Positions 42,194 through 50,407 of a stretch of 64,000 nucleotides of DNA are shown piece after piece. A model generated the notes under the pieces. The model was not told the DNA's origin. It saw nothing but the letters and a program-made list of their open reading frames with translations, and did no database searches. The DNA is from Paraeggerthella hominis. Its GTDB lineage: Bacteria; Actinomycetota; Coriobacteriia; Coriobacteriales; Eggerthellaceae. Position 1 is the stretch's first letter; every line of letters starts with the position of its first letter. The stretch covers positions 124,001 through 188,000 of the forward strand of contig NZ_JAJNOQ010000002.1 of assembly GCF_021044775.1 (NCBI RefSeq), read 5' to 3'. Both the position numbers and the translations under genes were made by a program.

Positions 42194-43507
42194 TTATTCA
42201 ACCGGTTCTTCTACCACCGTGACCACAGCCGTCTCAACCAGCCATTCCGTGGATTTCGACTGACGGCACATCTTTCGGACGGACGCCATGCGACCGCTCT
42301 TTTCCCAATCTTCACGCGCACCCTCAAGGCCGCGCTCGCTCGAAAACATTCCATCGATATCCTCTTCGGAAAGCTCCCAGCCCTTTTGCGCGAACAGGGA
42401 TTCGAGAGCGCAATCGATAGCTGCGCGGCGTTCCGCTTCGGTCGAGATTTTTTCTTTCATCTTGTCGCCATCAATGCTGTTCTGCAGCATCCATTGCTGC
42501 AAGCTGGTCCCCTGCTGCTTGAGCGACTGAATCATCTCGCGCCCGACATCTTGACGAATAAAATCAACGTAATAAGCAGGGACGGCCCCATCGAGGCGAT
42601 CGACCAATTGGTCGATCGCTCGATCTACCATCAGCCCGGGGAGGTCTTTCCCCTTCTGCATATTGATGGCCAATTTCAACTGCTTCCGAAGATCATCAAC
42701 GTTTTCGCAACCAACTTTACCCGCAAATGCGTCATCCACTTCAGGCACGATGCACCTTCGCAAGCCTTTGACTTCGACGATCGCGCTCAACTCGCCGTCG
42801 CCGTATTCCGATTCGCCTTCGGCATCTTTTGCCTCGAAGTCGAATTCGAGCCTGTCGCCGACTTTTGAACCAACTACCTGAGCATCAAACGATTCGGGCA
42901 TGGTCCCCTCGCCCAGACCTATCATGCGGTCGGCCGCTCCAAGACCAGACACCATCCTGCCGTGGTTCGTCACGGTCAAGGTCATTTCGACATAGTCACC
43001 CCATTCGGCTTTATGCTCAGCATCGCCGATCGTTTCAAAAGAATGGTAAAAGCTCTGCAGTTCGCGAATCTGAGCTTGAATATCCTGCTCGGTTGCTTCC
43101 TCGGGCGGCATCACGATAGAAACCGGTTCGTAACTTGTCAGATGCATGCTCGGCGCAACGGGTCCGGACACATCGAACGAAAACGGCTTACCTTCTTCCA
43201 GCATCTCGGCAACGCTGAATTGAGGATCCCCTATAAAAAGAATTCCCTCATCATCGATAGCTTTGAAGGCAAATTCATTGATAAGCGTCTCGGCAACTCC
43301 GCCCATGGCGTTTGCATGACCGCCTACGCTCTGCTCCAAGATATTGCGAGGGGCTTTGCCTTTCCGAAAGCCCGGAATATCTTTTTGAGAGATCTGGTGA
43401 AAAAACTCTTTCGCTGATTCTTCGACTTCCTGCACCGTTGCGACCATGGTGAAAGAGAGCTCTTGAACCTCGCCATCATCCACGCGCGTTTTGTCTTTGA
43501 TTTGCAC
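42194..43507 (-). CDS. tig: Trigger factor
   Basis: A 437-residue trigger factor. The N-terminal ribosome-binding domain ends in the docking loop IPGFRKGKAPRNIL (about residue 50). A PPIase domain follows (GDYVEMTLTVTNHGRMVSG ... LEFDFEA), then the long helical chaperone arms. The start is placed at a GTG (43507) with GGGGGA upstream, giving the normal family length; the open frame continues another 32 codons. Most bacteria keep tig next to clpP/clpX; here it is with a SlyD-like FKBP and a trigger-factor-derived protein, next to a molybdoenzyme cluster, so it may be a second, specialised copy. Whether another tig exists in the genome cannot be seen. Confidence 0.87.
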   Translation of the reverse strand: MQIKDKTRVDDGEVQELSFTMVATVQEVEESAKEFFHQISQKDIPGFRKGKAPRNILEQSVGGHANAMGGVAETLINEFAFKAIDDEGILFIGDPQFSVAEMLEEGKPFSFDVSGPVAPSMHLTSYEPVSIVMPPEEATEQDIQAQIRELQSFYHSFETIGDAEHKAEWGDYVEMTLTVTNHGRMVSGLGAADRMIGLGEGTMPESFDAQVVGSKVGDRLEFDFEAKDAEGESEYGDGELSAIVEVKGLRRCIVPEVDDAFAGKVGCENVDDLRKQLKLAINMQKGKDLPGLMVDRAIDQLVDRLDGAVPAYYVDFIRQDVGREMIQSLKQQGTSLQQWMLQNSIDGDKMKEKISTEAERRAAIDCALESLFAQKGWELSEEDIDGMFSSERGLEGAREDWEKSGRMASVRKMCRQSKSTEWLVETAVVTVVEEPVE

Positions 43508-43753
43508 GATTTCCCCCGAGTAGTTCGAAGATGTTTGGCTTTTTTGAACCCTGTTCAACTTGCATTCAAGCCCGCTGACTGCATGATAGTAATTGTACCA
43601 CAATCGCCCTGCTATAATTCTTGTTATATGGCCTTTAATCAGGCTAAACTATCAGAAGAAAGGTGTTTGTAGCTTAGCGGAAAACGCCCGAAAACTACGA
43701 TGAAAACACCGAAACGAATAGGCTTATTTTCCCTTGTTTGCAGGGAGGAAATC

Positions 43754-44170
43754 ATGGGGACCTACGAGCGCGAGCAGCAGCACATCAAACAGGGAATTGC
43801 CCAGCGAGGCCAAGCAGCGCTCGACTATTTTGCAGAGCTGGATGCCGAGCTTTCTGAAGAGGCATCCTGCCTTACGCATCGCCCGGATTACAGCAAAACG
43901 CTCTTCGCACCCGAACACGATGACATCTATCGGGAATTCTGCTCTTACCTCGACCTACCCAAACCTCGTTTCTTCGACAAAGTTGAAAGCCCTCTCGTGA
44001 TCGAAGGGCTCACGGCAGCCGATGTTTACTTTGCTATGAAGTCGAAGAATCCGCGAATTGTTTCGATAGACGGAGCGGCTGTATACAACATGCTCGTCAA
44101 GCTTCGTACGCAACCCGAAATCACCAAGCGGGTGCTGAGTTTCACTCCCACGTGCTACAAATGCGGATAG
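43754..44170 (+). CDS. Hypothetical protein with C-terminal CYKCG
   Basis: A 138-residue soluble protein, acidic in the first half, with a strong GGGAGG ribosome site. It has no motif I recognise. It ends in TPTCYKCG, a C-x2-C pair at the extreme C terminus, which could bind metal or be a modification target. A radical SAM gene lies 460 bases downstream on the same strand. TATAAT at 43613-43618 may be its -10 box. Confidence 0.6.
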   Translation: MGTYEREQQHIKQGIAQRGQAALDYFAELDAELSEEASCLTHRPDYSKTLFAPEHDDIYREFCSYLDLPKPRFFDKVESPLVIEGLTAADVYFAMKSKNPRIVSIDGAAVYNMLVKLRTQPEITKRVLSFTPTCYKCG

Positions 44171-44176
44171 CAGGCT

Positions 44177-44452
44177 CTACGCAGGATCAGCCGTATTCAA
44201 ACGAATAGCGCATTTTTGCAGCTCGTCAACCATGTGCATGTCTACCGCTCCATCGCACGCGAGCCCCTGATCAATCTGCGCGTCAATCAAAAAGCAGGCT
44301 CGAACGAAATCTTCGTTCTGCTGGCTAAGCATCCCCAAGCGACGCGCGACCTCGAATCCCTTTTCAAGATCGGTCGATTTCGCAACTCGCCAAAGATGCA
44401 GCGTCACCAAGCGCACCGACCCTTGAAAACGTCTTTCAACAGGAACTTCCAC
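44177..44452 (-). CDS. Small hypothetical protein
   Basis: A 91-residue protein, helical and without recognised domains. I accept it because a GTG at 44452 has an AAGGAGG ribosome site seven bases upstream, and because the opposite strand lacks a good alternative. It lies between two plus-strand genes. Function unknown. Confidence 0.45.
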   Translation of the reverse strand: MEVPVERRFQGSVRLVTLHLWRVAKSTDLEKGFEVARRLGMLSQQNEDFVRACFLIDAQIDQGLACDGAVDMHMVDELQKCAIRLNTADPA

Positions 44453-44631
44453 CGCGCGACCTCCTTGTATTGCCCTCAGCAATGATGCGTCTCGTCATAC
44501 AAGTCGCCTATACCGACTATAATGGAGCAAGCAAAAAGTCCAACCCCGATCGAACAAATAACCCCAGACCAGCATGCAAAAACCGCATCTTCAACAACCC
44601 ATTGTCGAACAGATACGAACGGAGCGCCCGC

Positions 44632-45912
44632 ATGTCCGATGAAGCACTCGATGCAGCCCTCGCCGAATACGCCGACGTCGAAAAACGCTACGTGCAAACC
44701 CTTGAGAAAAAGGGGTTGATATTCGCTCCAAAATACGCTGACGCCGATCTTTGCGCCCAACTTCGCACACGCCTGATTGCACGAGGAGTTGCTTCGCGCA
44801 ATAGCGGGGCAAGTCTCAGCGTGGGGCATCTTTCGTCGGCCTGCGTGGAATGCACCGGCAACCGCGGATCGGAAACGTTTTCCACTACGTTCAAGTGCCA
44901 CCGAGATTGCTATTTTTGCTTCAACCACAACCAACCCGAATACGAAACGTTCTTTCGCGAAGGCTGTCCCTGGAAGGAAACCCTCGAACGATCGGCAAGC
45001 GAGAACCAAACTCTTGCTTGCGTGGGTCTAACCGGAGGCGAGCCTCTACTCGATCTGGAAAACGCGATCGACTTTTTACAACATGCAGAAAGAACGTGGC
45101 CAAACGCACACAAACGCATGTACACCTCAGGGGATCTGCTGACCGAAGAGAGCGCTGCGAGATTGTGCGCGGCCGGATTGGATGAAATCCGATTCAGCGT
45201 AAAGGACGACGATACTCCCGATCAGCAAAAGCAAGTTATTGCAGCTATGCGCGTCGCCAAGCGCCACATTCCCTCGGTCATGGTGGAAATGCCGGTGATT
45301 CCCGGTTCCGAGCAACATATGCACAAGTTGTTCCGCGCATTCCAAGAGGTCGGCATCGATGGCATCAACCTTTTGGAATTCTGCTTCCCCTTCTGCAACT
45401 GGGACGAATTCAGCAAGCGAGGATTCATGCTGAAGAACCCTCCATTCGAGGTCATGTACGACTACGATTATTCGGGCGGCTTGGCCGTCGCCGGTAGTGA
45501 AGCACTTGCCCTTTCGCTTATGGAGTGGGCACTTGACGAGGGAATATCGTTTGGAATGCACTACTGCTCCCTTGAAAACAAGCACCGCAGCGAGCTTCGA
45601 CAAAAAAACGAACGAGCTGCCAACGCTCATCCGTGCGTAGTATTCGACAACGACGATTTCTTTTTGAAAACGGCAAAAGTGTTTGGAAAGGATGTGCCTC
45701 CGGTACGCGCAGCGCTTCAAGAAGCAGGCTGCACCGACTTCATGGAAGACCCGGCCGAACAATCCCTTGCATTCCCTCCGCGCTTTCTCGATACAGCGCG
45801 CAGCATCATGGCAAATAACGGGAAGTCCGTCCGCATCATGACATGTTACTTGGTGTGCGAGAGCAATGACTCGGAAAGCTACCTGATTGACGTGGCTTTG
45901 CGCGAAGCATAG
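44632..45912 (+). CDS. Radical SAM enzyme
   Basis: A 426-residue radical SAM protein. The [4Fe-4S] site is FKCHRDCYFCFNH (C-x3-C-x2-C, about residue 90). It is followed by GLTGGEPLLDLENAI for SAM binding and by IRFSVKDDD and VMVEMPVIPG, later strands of the partial TIM barrel. Additional cysteines occur before the motif (SACVECTGNRGSETF) and in the C-terminal part (CFPFC, HYCS, CYLVC), which may bind an auxiliary cluster. It is unlike MoaA in order and length, and I cannot name the substrate. Its place between trigger factor and the molybdoenzyme operon suggests a cofactor or peptide modification role, but this is inference. Confidence 0.85.
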   Translation: MSDEALDAALAEYADVEKRYVQTLEKKGLIFAPKYADADLCAQLRTRLIARGVASRNSGASLSVGHLSSACVECTGNRGSETFSTTFKCHRDCYFCFNHNQPEYETFFREGCPWKETLERSASENQTLACVGLTGGEPLLDLENAIDFLQHAERTWPNAHKRMYTSGDLLTEESAARLCAAGLDEIRFSVKDDDTPDQQKQVIAAMRVAKRHIPSVMVEMPVIPGSEQHMHKLFRAFQEVGIDGINLLEFCFPFCNWDEFSKRGFMLKNPPFEVMYDYDYSGGLAVAGSEALALSLMEWALDEGISFGMHYCSLENKHRSELRQKNERAANAHPCVVFDNDDFFLKTAKVFGKDVPPVRAALQEAGCTDFMEDPAEQSLAFPPRFLDTARSIMANNGKSVRIMTCYLVCESNDSESYLIDVALREA

Positions 45913-45950
45913 TGCCACAAAGCTTGCACGGCATCCAAGCGAACTTCAAA

Positions 45951-45978
45951 GAAACGCCCCGGACGTCCGGGGCGTTTC
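45951..45978. terminator. Perfect palindromic terminator
   Basis: A perfect 14-bp inverted repeat, GAAACGCCCCGGAC with GTCCGGGGCGTTTC, then TTATT on the plus strand and TTTG on the minus strand. It separates the radical SAM gene from the convergent operon. Confidence 0.85.
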
Positions 45979-46011
45979 TTATTCACGCATGCGCGGTCAG
46001 GCGTACAGAAA

Positions 46012-46347
46012 CTACGCAACCTTCCAAGGAGCGCCCGCCGGATTCAATTTGCGACGAAGAGAAAGTTCTTCAGCAAAAAGAATGCAGTAGCGCATACCCT
46101 TAAGTGTCACGTACAAGCACGCGATCTCATGCTTGCCACCATGGTTGAACACGTCGTACGTCAGGTACTTACGATCAAGCATATCCTGGTATATAGGATT
46201 GCCTTTAAGCTTGCTCAAAAGCATGTTCGTAGACTCGCGCCCCAGTTCGTCCTGCTTCAGGCAGATGTTGTACAGGATGTTCTCCTGCTCCTCCGTCAGT
46301 CGACCCAGTTCTTCGACTTCTCGCTTGATCTCGTCTTCAGTTGCCAT
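46012..46347 (-). CDS. Hypothetical protein, winged-helix-like
   Basis: A 111-residue protein, last gene of the minus-strand molybdoenzyme operon. The start ATG at 46347 has AAGGAGG upstream. The middle (LTEEQENILYNICLKQDELG, then a helix and two strands) could be a winged-helix fold, which would make it a small regulator or accessory subunit; I see no decisive motif. It lies 196 bases after the 89-residue gene. Confidence 0.55.
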   Translation of the reverse strand: MATEDEIKREVEELGRLTEEQENILYNICLKQDELGRESTNMLLSKLKGNPIYQDMLDRKYLTYDVFNHGGKHEIACLYVTLKGMRYCILFAEELSLRRKLNPAGAPWKVA

Positions 46348-46543
46348 AAGAGCCTTGCCTCCTTGCGCGGTCCGGTGTTCGCTTTTTCGGCGCTTCCCAT
46401 AGTTTTCAATACGATGCCCGTAAAGCTCTTTCCCCCTGAAAAGCGCTACGGACAACGTAGTGCTCCCCATTTCAAGAAAGGACTCGCCCCGAGAAACAAG
46501 CGAGCCCTTTCTCTTCACTTCAGCAAAAGCACATCGCTTAAGC

Positions 46544-46813
46544 TTATTCCGCCGGCTTGATGTCCTTGAAGCTGCCGCCAAGACCAAGTTCGCCAGCACC
46601 TTCGTTACCAGTAGCCTTCGTGGAGGTGTAACCGCCCCAAGCGCGGGCAATGTACTTGCCCTTCACGAAGAAGATCTGCGCCTTCATCAGCTCGGCCTTG
46701 GTAATGCCGCACTCAGCCATAGCTTCATCTTGGCTCTTGCCCTCAGCCAGCAGAGCGTTCAGCTTCTCTGCGCCCTCGGGTGCGTCAAGTGCCAAAAATT
46801 CGTCACGAGTCAT
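46544..46813 (-). CDS. Hypothetical small protein of the molybdoenzyme operon
   Basis: An 89-residue protein with a strong AAGGAGG site. Residues about 15-45 (KLNALLAEGKSQDEAMAECG) look like a helix-turn-helix, followed by KAQIFFVKGKYIARAWGG and a flexible Gly-rich tail. The family is not recognised. It follows the ferredoxin-like gene by 87 bases and is probably cotranscribed. Confidence 0.6.
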   Translation of the reverse strand: MTRDEFLALDAPEGAEKLNALLAEGKSQDEAMAECGITKAELMKAQIFFVKGKYIARAWGGYTSTKATGNEGAGELGLGGSFKDIKPAE

Positions 46814-46900
46814 TTCGCCCTCCTTGTCAGTCTTCAACACGATACCGTGGTCACCGGCTACGCAACCGATGGCCACGGTAATCCTACCTAGAGCGCAAGC

Positions 46901-47260
46901 TTAGAGCTGGAACAGCACCATCGGGCGGTCGAACTCAGCCATCTTGGCCTGCATCTCCTCAAGCGTACCGTAGTACATGGAAGCAGACTCTTCTACCTGC
47001 ACAGCCATCGGGCGCTGGCCGGCCTTATCGCCGCCCGTTCCCCAATGCTCGGAGAAGATGGACGTCGGGCACGGGATGTAGAACCATTCCCAAGCGTCGC
47101 CGTCATTGCCCTCGCCCTTCTTGAACGGACCAACTTCGACTTCCTTGATGCCGAACTGATCGAGAGGAAGGCCGAGCTCTTCCTTGCAGGCAATCTCAGC
47201 GGCATGATTGCCAGAGAAATAGGTGTAATCAACGAGCAAAGCGTATTTCTGATCTGCCAT
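46901..47260 (-). CDS. Ferredoxin-like electron-transfer-type subunit with Fe-S ligands lost
   Basis: A 119-residue protein clearly derived from the [4Fe-4S] subunits that accompany molybdopterin oxidoreductases: it opens KYALLVDYTY and ends MYYGTLEEMQAKM...RPMVLFQL as they do. Where relatives read C-x2-C-x2-C-x3-C (CTGCHACEVAC), this protein reads FSGNHAAEIAC, keeping only the last cysteine. The second ligand region reads FSEHWGTGG and PMAVQVEESAS in place of the cysteine-rich CDLC and PACVKHCQAKC type segments. The only cysteines are residue 25 and one in IPCPT. It therefore cannot hold the usual clusters and may be a structural partner of the molybdoenzyme encoded 20 bases upstream. Confidence 0.8.
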   Translation of the reverse strand: MADQKYALLVDYTYFSGNHAAEIACKEELGLPLDQFGIKEVEVGPFKKGEGNDGDAWEWFYIPCPTSIFSEHWGTGGDKAGQRPMAVQVEESASMYYGTLEEMQAKMAEFDRPMVLFQL

Positions 47261-47280
47261 TGGTGTCACTTCCTTTCTTG

Positions 47281-49593
47281 TTAGTCCTGGTCAAGGCTAC
47301 GGACGCGACGAACGTTGCACATGACGCCCTTGTAAGGAGCACCGAAGCCAAGCTTACCAACATTGAAGTGCGGAACCAGACTGTTGAAGTTGGACTTCCA
47401 AACGCCGAACAGGTTGGGCTCTTCGCCATCCTGCTCGGGGAACCACCAGCCATGAGCGCAGTTCAGGATACCGGGCTTGATGACCGGAGTAACCTCGGCC
47501 TTGAAGCGAGCCTCGCCGAACATGTTGTAAACCTCGCACCAGTCGCCATCGGTGATGCCGTATTCCTCGGCGGTCTGCGGGTTGAGCTGCACCCACGGCC
47601 ACGGATCGATCTGACGCAAAGACGGCACGTGACGATGCTCGGAGTGGAACGAGCTGTAACGACGAGAGCCAGACGTAGAAATCAGCGGATACTGACCGGC
47701 AAACTCAGGCTTGCTGATCGGGCTGTAGTTCGGCTCTTCGTAGTACGGCAGCGGGTCCTCGCCCCAGGATTCGTACAGAATCGAGTAGGCTTCGATCTGG
47801 CCGGTAATGGTGTTGAAGCCGGGCTCGCCGTCGAAGCGGAGCAGACCCTTCTCGTACTTCTCGTACTCGAAGCCATGAGCGCCGGGCTGATACAGGCCAA
47901 GCTCCTGGAAGGTCTTCCAGTCGAAGCCAAGCTCCTTCAGCTGATCGCTGTAGAAGTCCTCAACAGCCGTTGCCAGAGCATCGAGGTCGAGGGACTTGCC
48001 GTCAGCAGGCTTGTACCACGGCCACCAGCTCGGGTTGAGGCGCTGACCAAACATGAGGCAGATCTCGACGTCGGACTTGCACTCGCCAACCTGCAGAGCC
48101 TTGTTCATGGGGCCCATGAACACGGTGTTGCGGCCATAGTGCGTCAGAACGATGCCGTTGTGCTCGGCCCACGTTGCCATCGGCAAGAAGTAGTCGCCCA
48201 CGGCCATAGCCGTCGGGGTCATGGTGAGGTCCTGAACGACCACGAACTCGAGCTTTTGCAGAGCCTTATGCCAACGCTTCGGCTGAGCGGAGCAGGTCGG
48301 AGTCAGGAAATTGGAGCTGTTGAACCAACCCATCTTCAGAGCATAGGGCTCGTCGGATTCCATGGTGTTCAGCGTCTCGTCGGGCTGCGTGGTAGCCATG
48401 CCGGTGGACAGACCCGGCCATGCAGCAGCACCGATGCGCTTCTCCCACACAGAGTCTTCCATAGCGCCACGCTGCTCCATACGCCACTTGCCAAGCAGAG
48501 CAGACGGAGGACCAAGCGTCAGGCCACCGGGGCGGTCGATCGAGCCAGCCAGAGCGGCAAGAATGATGAACGCCTGGGACAGCTGCACGCCGTTCTTGTT
48601 CTGATCGAACGCCAGACCCCATGCCCAACCGACAGGACGCTCGGTACCGATAATGTGCGCAACGCGCTTGATATCCTCGGCGGGAACCGTGGTGATCTCG
48701 GCAACCTTGTCGACGGGGTACTCAGCAGCACGCTCTTTGATCTCGTCCAAGCCGTAGATCCACTTCTCAGCGAACTCGTGATCGTACTCGTCGTTCTCGA
48801 ACATGAGGTTCATGATGGCCAAAGCAAGAGCGGTGTCCGTCTGAGGACGAACCTGCAGGTTGATGTTGCCGTCATGAGCGCCCACCCACGTGATACGGGG
48901 GTCGATGGAGATAATCTTGGTGCCAAGCTTCATGAGGTCGACCAGGCAGTGGCCGAAGAAGCCGTCGCCGTTGGACGGAAGAGGTTCTTTACCCCAAACA
49001 ACAATGTACTTCGGCACTTCGTAACGCGGATCCTGGTAGCTGCCAGGCAGATGGCCGGCATAGTCGAGCTCGGGATAGCCAGCACCCAAAACGTAGTCGG
49101 AAATGGAGCAGCGCGGACCGTAGCAGGACCAACCGGACTGCGTGTAGCAGCAGTTGGGCGACTGCAGAACGGAGAAGGTCAGCGCATAGTAGAAGATGCA
49201 GGCCTCGCGACCAGTACCGCCGAAGCACACGATCGACTCGGGACCATACGTCTCCTGGAAATAACGAACCTTCTCGCAAATGGTATCCAGAGCCTCGTCC
49301 CACGTGGTCTGAACCCACTTGTCCTTGCCGCGATCGGCATAATCGCGCTTCATCGGGTGGATGATACGCGACGGAGCGTACGTGTACTCGCGAAGAGCAA
49401 GGTTCATTGCGTTCACGCGACCGGTGGTGATGGGGTTGTCGTCATCGCCCTCGATGCGGATCAGCTCGCCGTCCTTGGTAACAACCTTGACGCCGTACCC
49501 TACGGGATGGCTTCCCGGAGGCGACCACGTATTGCTACGGGTTACAACCGTCCCATCCTCCATTACGGTTTGCCACTGTTTACCGTATGCCAT
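47281..49593 (-). CDS. Acetylene hydratase-like molybdopterin enzyme without N-terminal Fe-S ligands
   Basis: A 770-residue catalytic subunit of the DMSO reductase superfamily, closest in layout to acetylene hydratase-like enzymes. Core parts are IHPMKR, WVQTTWDEALDTI, VVWGKEP, IISIDPRITWVGAH, WAWGLAFDQNKNG, and the C-terminal CAHGWWFPEQDGEEPN. A cysteine in SGWSCYGP (about residue 157) sits where acetylene hydratase has its metal-ligand cysteine. The family normally has four cysteines for a [4Fe-4S] cluster in the first 65 residues; here there is no cysteine before residue 106, and expected positions read N21/S28, Y33, N61 and N64. There is no Tat signal, so it is cytoplasmic. A non-redox reaction (hydration or hydroxyl transfer) on a small, perhaps aromatic, substrate is plausible. 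Substrate unknown. Confidence 0.85.
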   Translation of the reverse strand: MAYGKQWQTVMEDGTVVTRSNTWSPPGSHPVGYGVKVVTKDGELIRIEGDDDNPITTGRVNAMNLALREYTYAPSRIIHPMKRDYADRGKDKWVQTTWDEALDTICEKVRYFQETYGPESIVCFGGTGREACIFYYALTFSVLQSPNCCYTQSGWSCYGPRCSISDYVLGAGYPELDYAGHLPGSYQDPRYEVPKYIVVWGKEPLPSNGDGFFGHCLVDLMKLGTKIISIDPRITWVGAHDGNINLQVRPQTDTALALAIMNLMFENDEYDHEFAEKWIYGLDEIKERAAEYPVDKVAEITTVPAEDIKRVAHIIGTERPVGWAWGLAFDQNKNGVQLSQAFIILAALAGSIDRPGGLTLGPPSALLGKWRMEQRGAMEDSVWEKRIGAAAWPGLSTGMATTQPDETLNTMESDEPYALKMGWFNSSNFLTPTCSAQPKRWHKALQKLEFVVVQDLTMTPTAMAVGDYFLPMATWAEHNGIVLTHYGRNTVFMGPMNKALQVGECKSDVEICLMFGQRLNPSWWPWYKPADGKSLDLDALATAVEDFYSDQLKELGFDWKTFQELGLYQPGAHGFEYEKYEKGLLRFDGEPGFNTITGQIEAYSILYESWGEDPLPYYEEPNYSPISKPEFAGQYPLISTSGSRRYSSFHSEHRHVPSLRQIDPWPWVQLNPQTAEEYGITDGDWCEVYNMFGEARFKAEVTPVIKPGILNCAHGWWFPEQDGEEPNLFGVWKSNFNSLVPHFNVGKLGFGAPYKGVMCNVRRVRSLDQD

Positions 49594-49754
49594 GTTTTCC
49601 TTCTTTCTGAGCTCGTCACTCGCATACTGAAGAAACTTTTTCCGCCTTGCGGCGAGAAAACCAAAACATAAGCTACTCGGCGATCACCCCCTCCCCGGGC
49701 TTTCAAATCTGAAGGATGCCCATCCCCAACGGGCATCGCCAAGTACTGTTCGCC

Positions 49755-50018
49755 TTAAGCGGTGGGAGGCTTGGGGGCACCGGGAGCCGCGGGAGGCTTG
49801 GGGGCACCGGGAGCCTTGGGGGCACCAGGGGCTGCAGGGGCTGCAGGGGCGCCTGCACCGGGAAGCGGCTTTTCGCCATTGATGTACGGCGTGAAATCGC
49901 ACTTGCAGAACGGGCACTTTTTCAAAGTAACGCCCGCCATCATCTGGATGGTCTTACCGCACTCGGGGCACTTGTTCATCCCGTCGCCGCCGGACGCATC
50001 TGCTGGTCTAAAACACAT
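49755..50018 (-). CDS. Zinc-ribbon protein with Ala-Pro-rich tail
   Basis: An 87-residue protein. Two knuckles, CPEC and CPFC, form one zinc ribbon (about residues 17-38), followed by a low-complexity tail built from repeats of APGAPKPP type. An ATG at 50018 with GGAGG upstream is preferred; a second ATG at 49979 would start right at the ribbon. It is the first gene of the molybdoenzyme operon, 161 bases before the catalytic subunit, with a hairpin (GATGCCC/GGGCATC, about 49714-49736) between. Role unknown; a docking or maturation factor is possible. Confidence 0.6.
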   Translation of the reverse strand: MCFRPADASGGDGMNKCPECGKTIQMMAGVTLKKCPFCKCDFTPYINGEKPLPGAGAPAAPAAPGAPKAPGAPKPPAAPGAPKPPTA

Positions 50019-50244
50019 AAGGGAAGCCTCCGTTCCTCATTTGATCGGCAACCGCAGCAACGTGCCGTCGCCGACCACTCCAACGTATGTCATGCACGAT
50101 GCAAAACGGGGATTTCGCCACCGTGCCAATGACTTGCCAATACCGGCTTCGGCCATTGCAAGCACCAACGTATCCGGTGATTTCAGAATAGGTAGTTCCG
50201 CAAATTGCATATCGAATCACAAGGACAATTTTGGTGTGAATACC

Positions 50245-50266
50245 ATCGGTCCGAGAGGTTGATTTT
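50245..50266. promoter_or_regulatory. Conserved element, copy 1
   Basis: A 22-base sequence containing CCGAGAGGTTGATTTT that recurs at 53312-53333 with 21 of 22 bases identical. In both copies CAATTTT lies upstream at the same distance (12 bases). It stands between the divergent zinc-ribbon/molybdoenzyme operon and the LURP-one-like gene. It is probably a regulator-binding site. Confidence 0.65.
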
Positions 50267-50367
50267 CGTTTGAGACAAGTACGATATGACTCTGTTTCAC
50301 CTGATAATAAGCCATTTTTTACATTTCTTGCTTTTGGTGGTCGACGCGCGAACGGGCTTAGGTACGC

Positions 50368-50373
50368 TATAAT
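50368..50373 (+). promoter_or_regulatory. -10 box of the LURP-one-like gene
   Basis: A perfect TATAAT lies 35 bases before the GTG start at 50408. No good -35 is visible, which would fit activation by a regulator bound upstream at the conserved element. Confidence 0.5.
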
Positions 50374-50407
50374 CGCGGCAGACCCAAACACCCCTGAGGA
50401 GGCCCTG

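Noticed and set aside
47281..49593. Naming the enzyme pyrogallol transhydroxylase or a specific catechol dehydroxylase
   Set aside because: The family resemblance is real but the substrate cannot be read from sequence, and the Fe-S ligands are missing from both subunits.
47260..49671. Long plus-strand open frame (803 residues) opposite the molybdoenzyme
   Set aside because: It is an antisense shadow of a gene with clear motifs and a ribosome site; its translation is low in recognisable folds and rich in Val, Arg and His.
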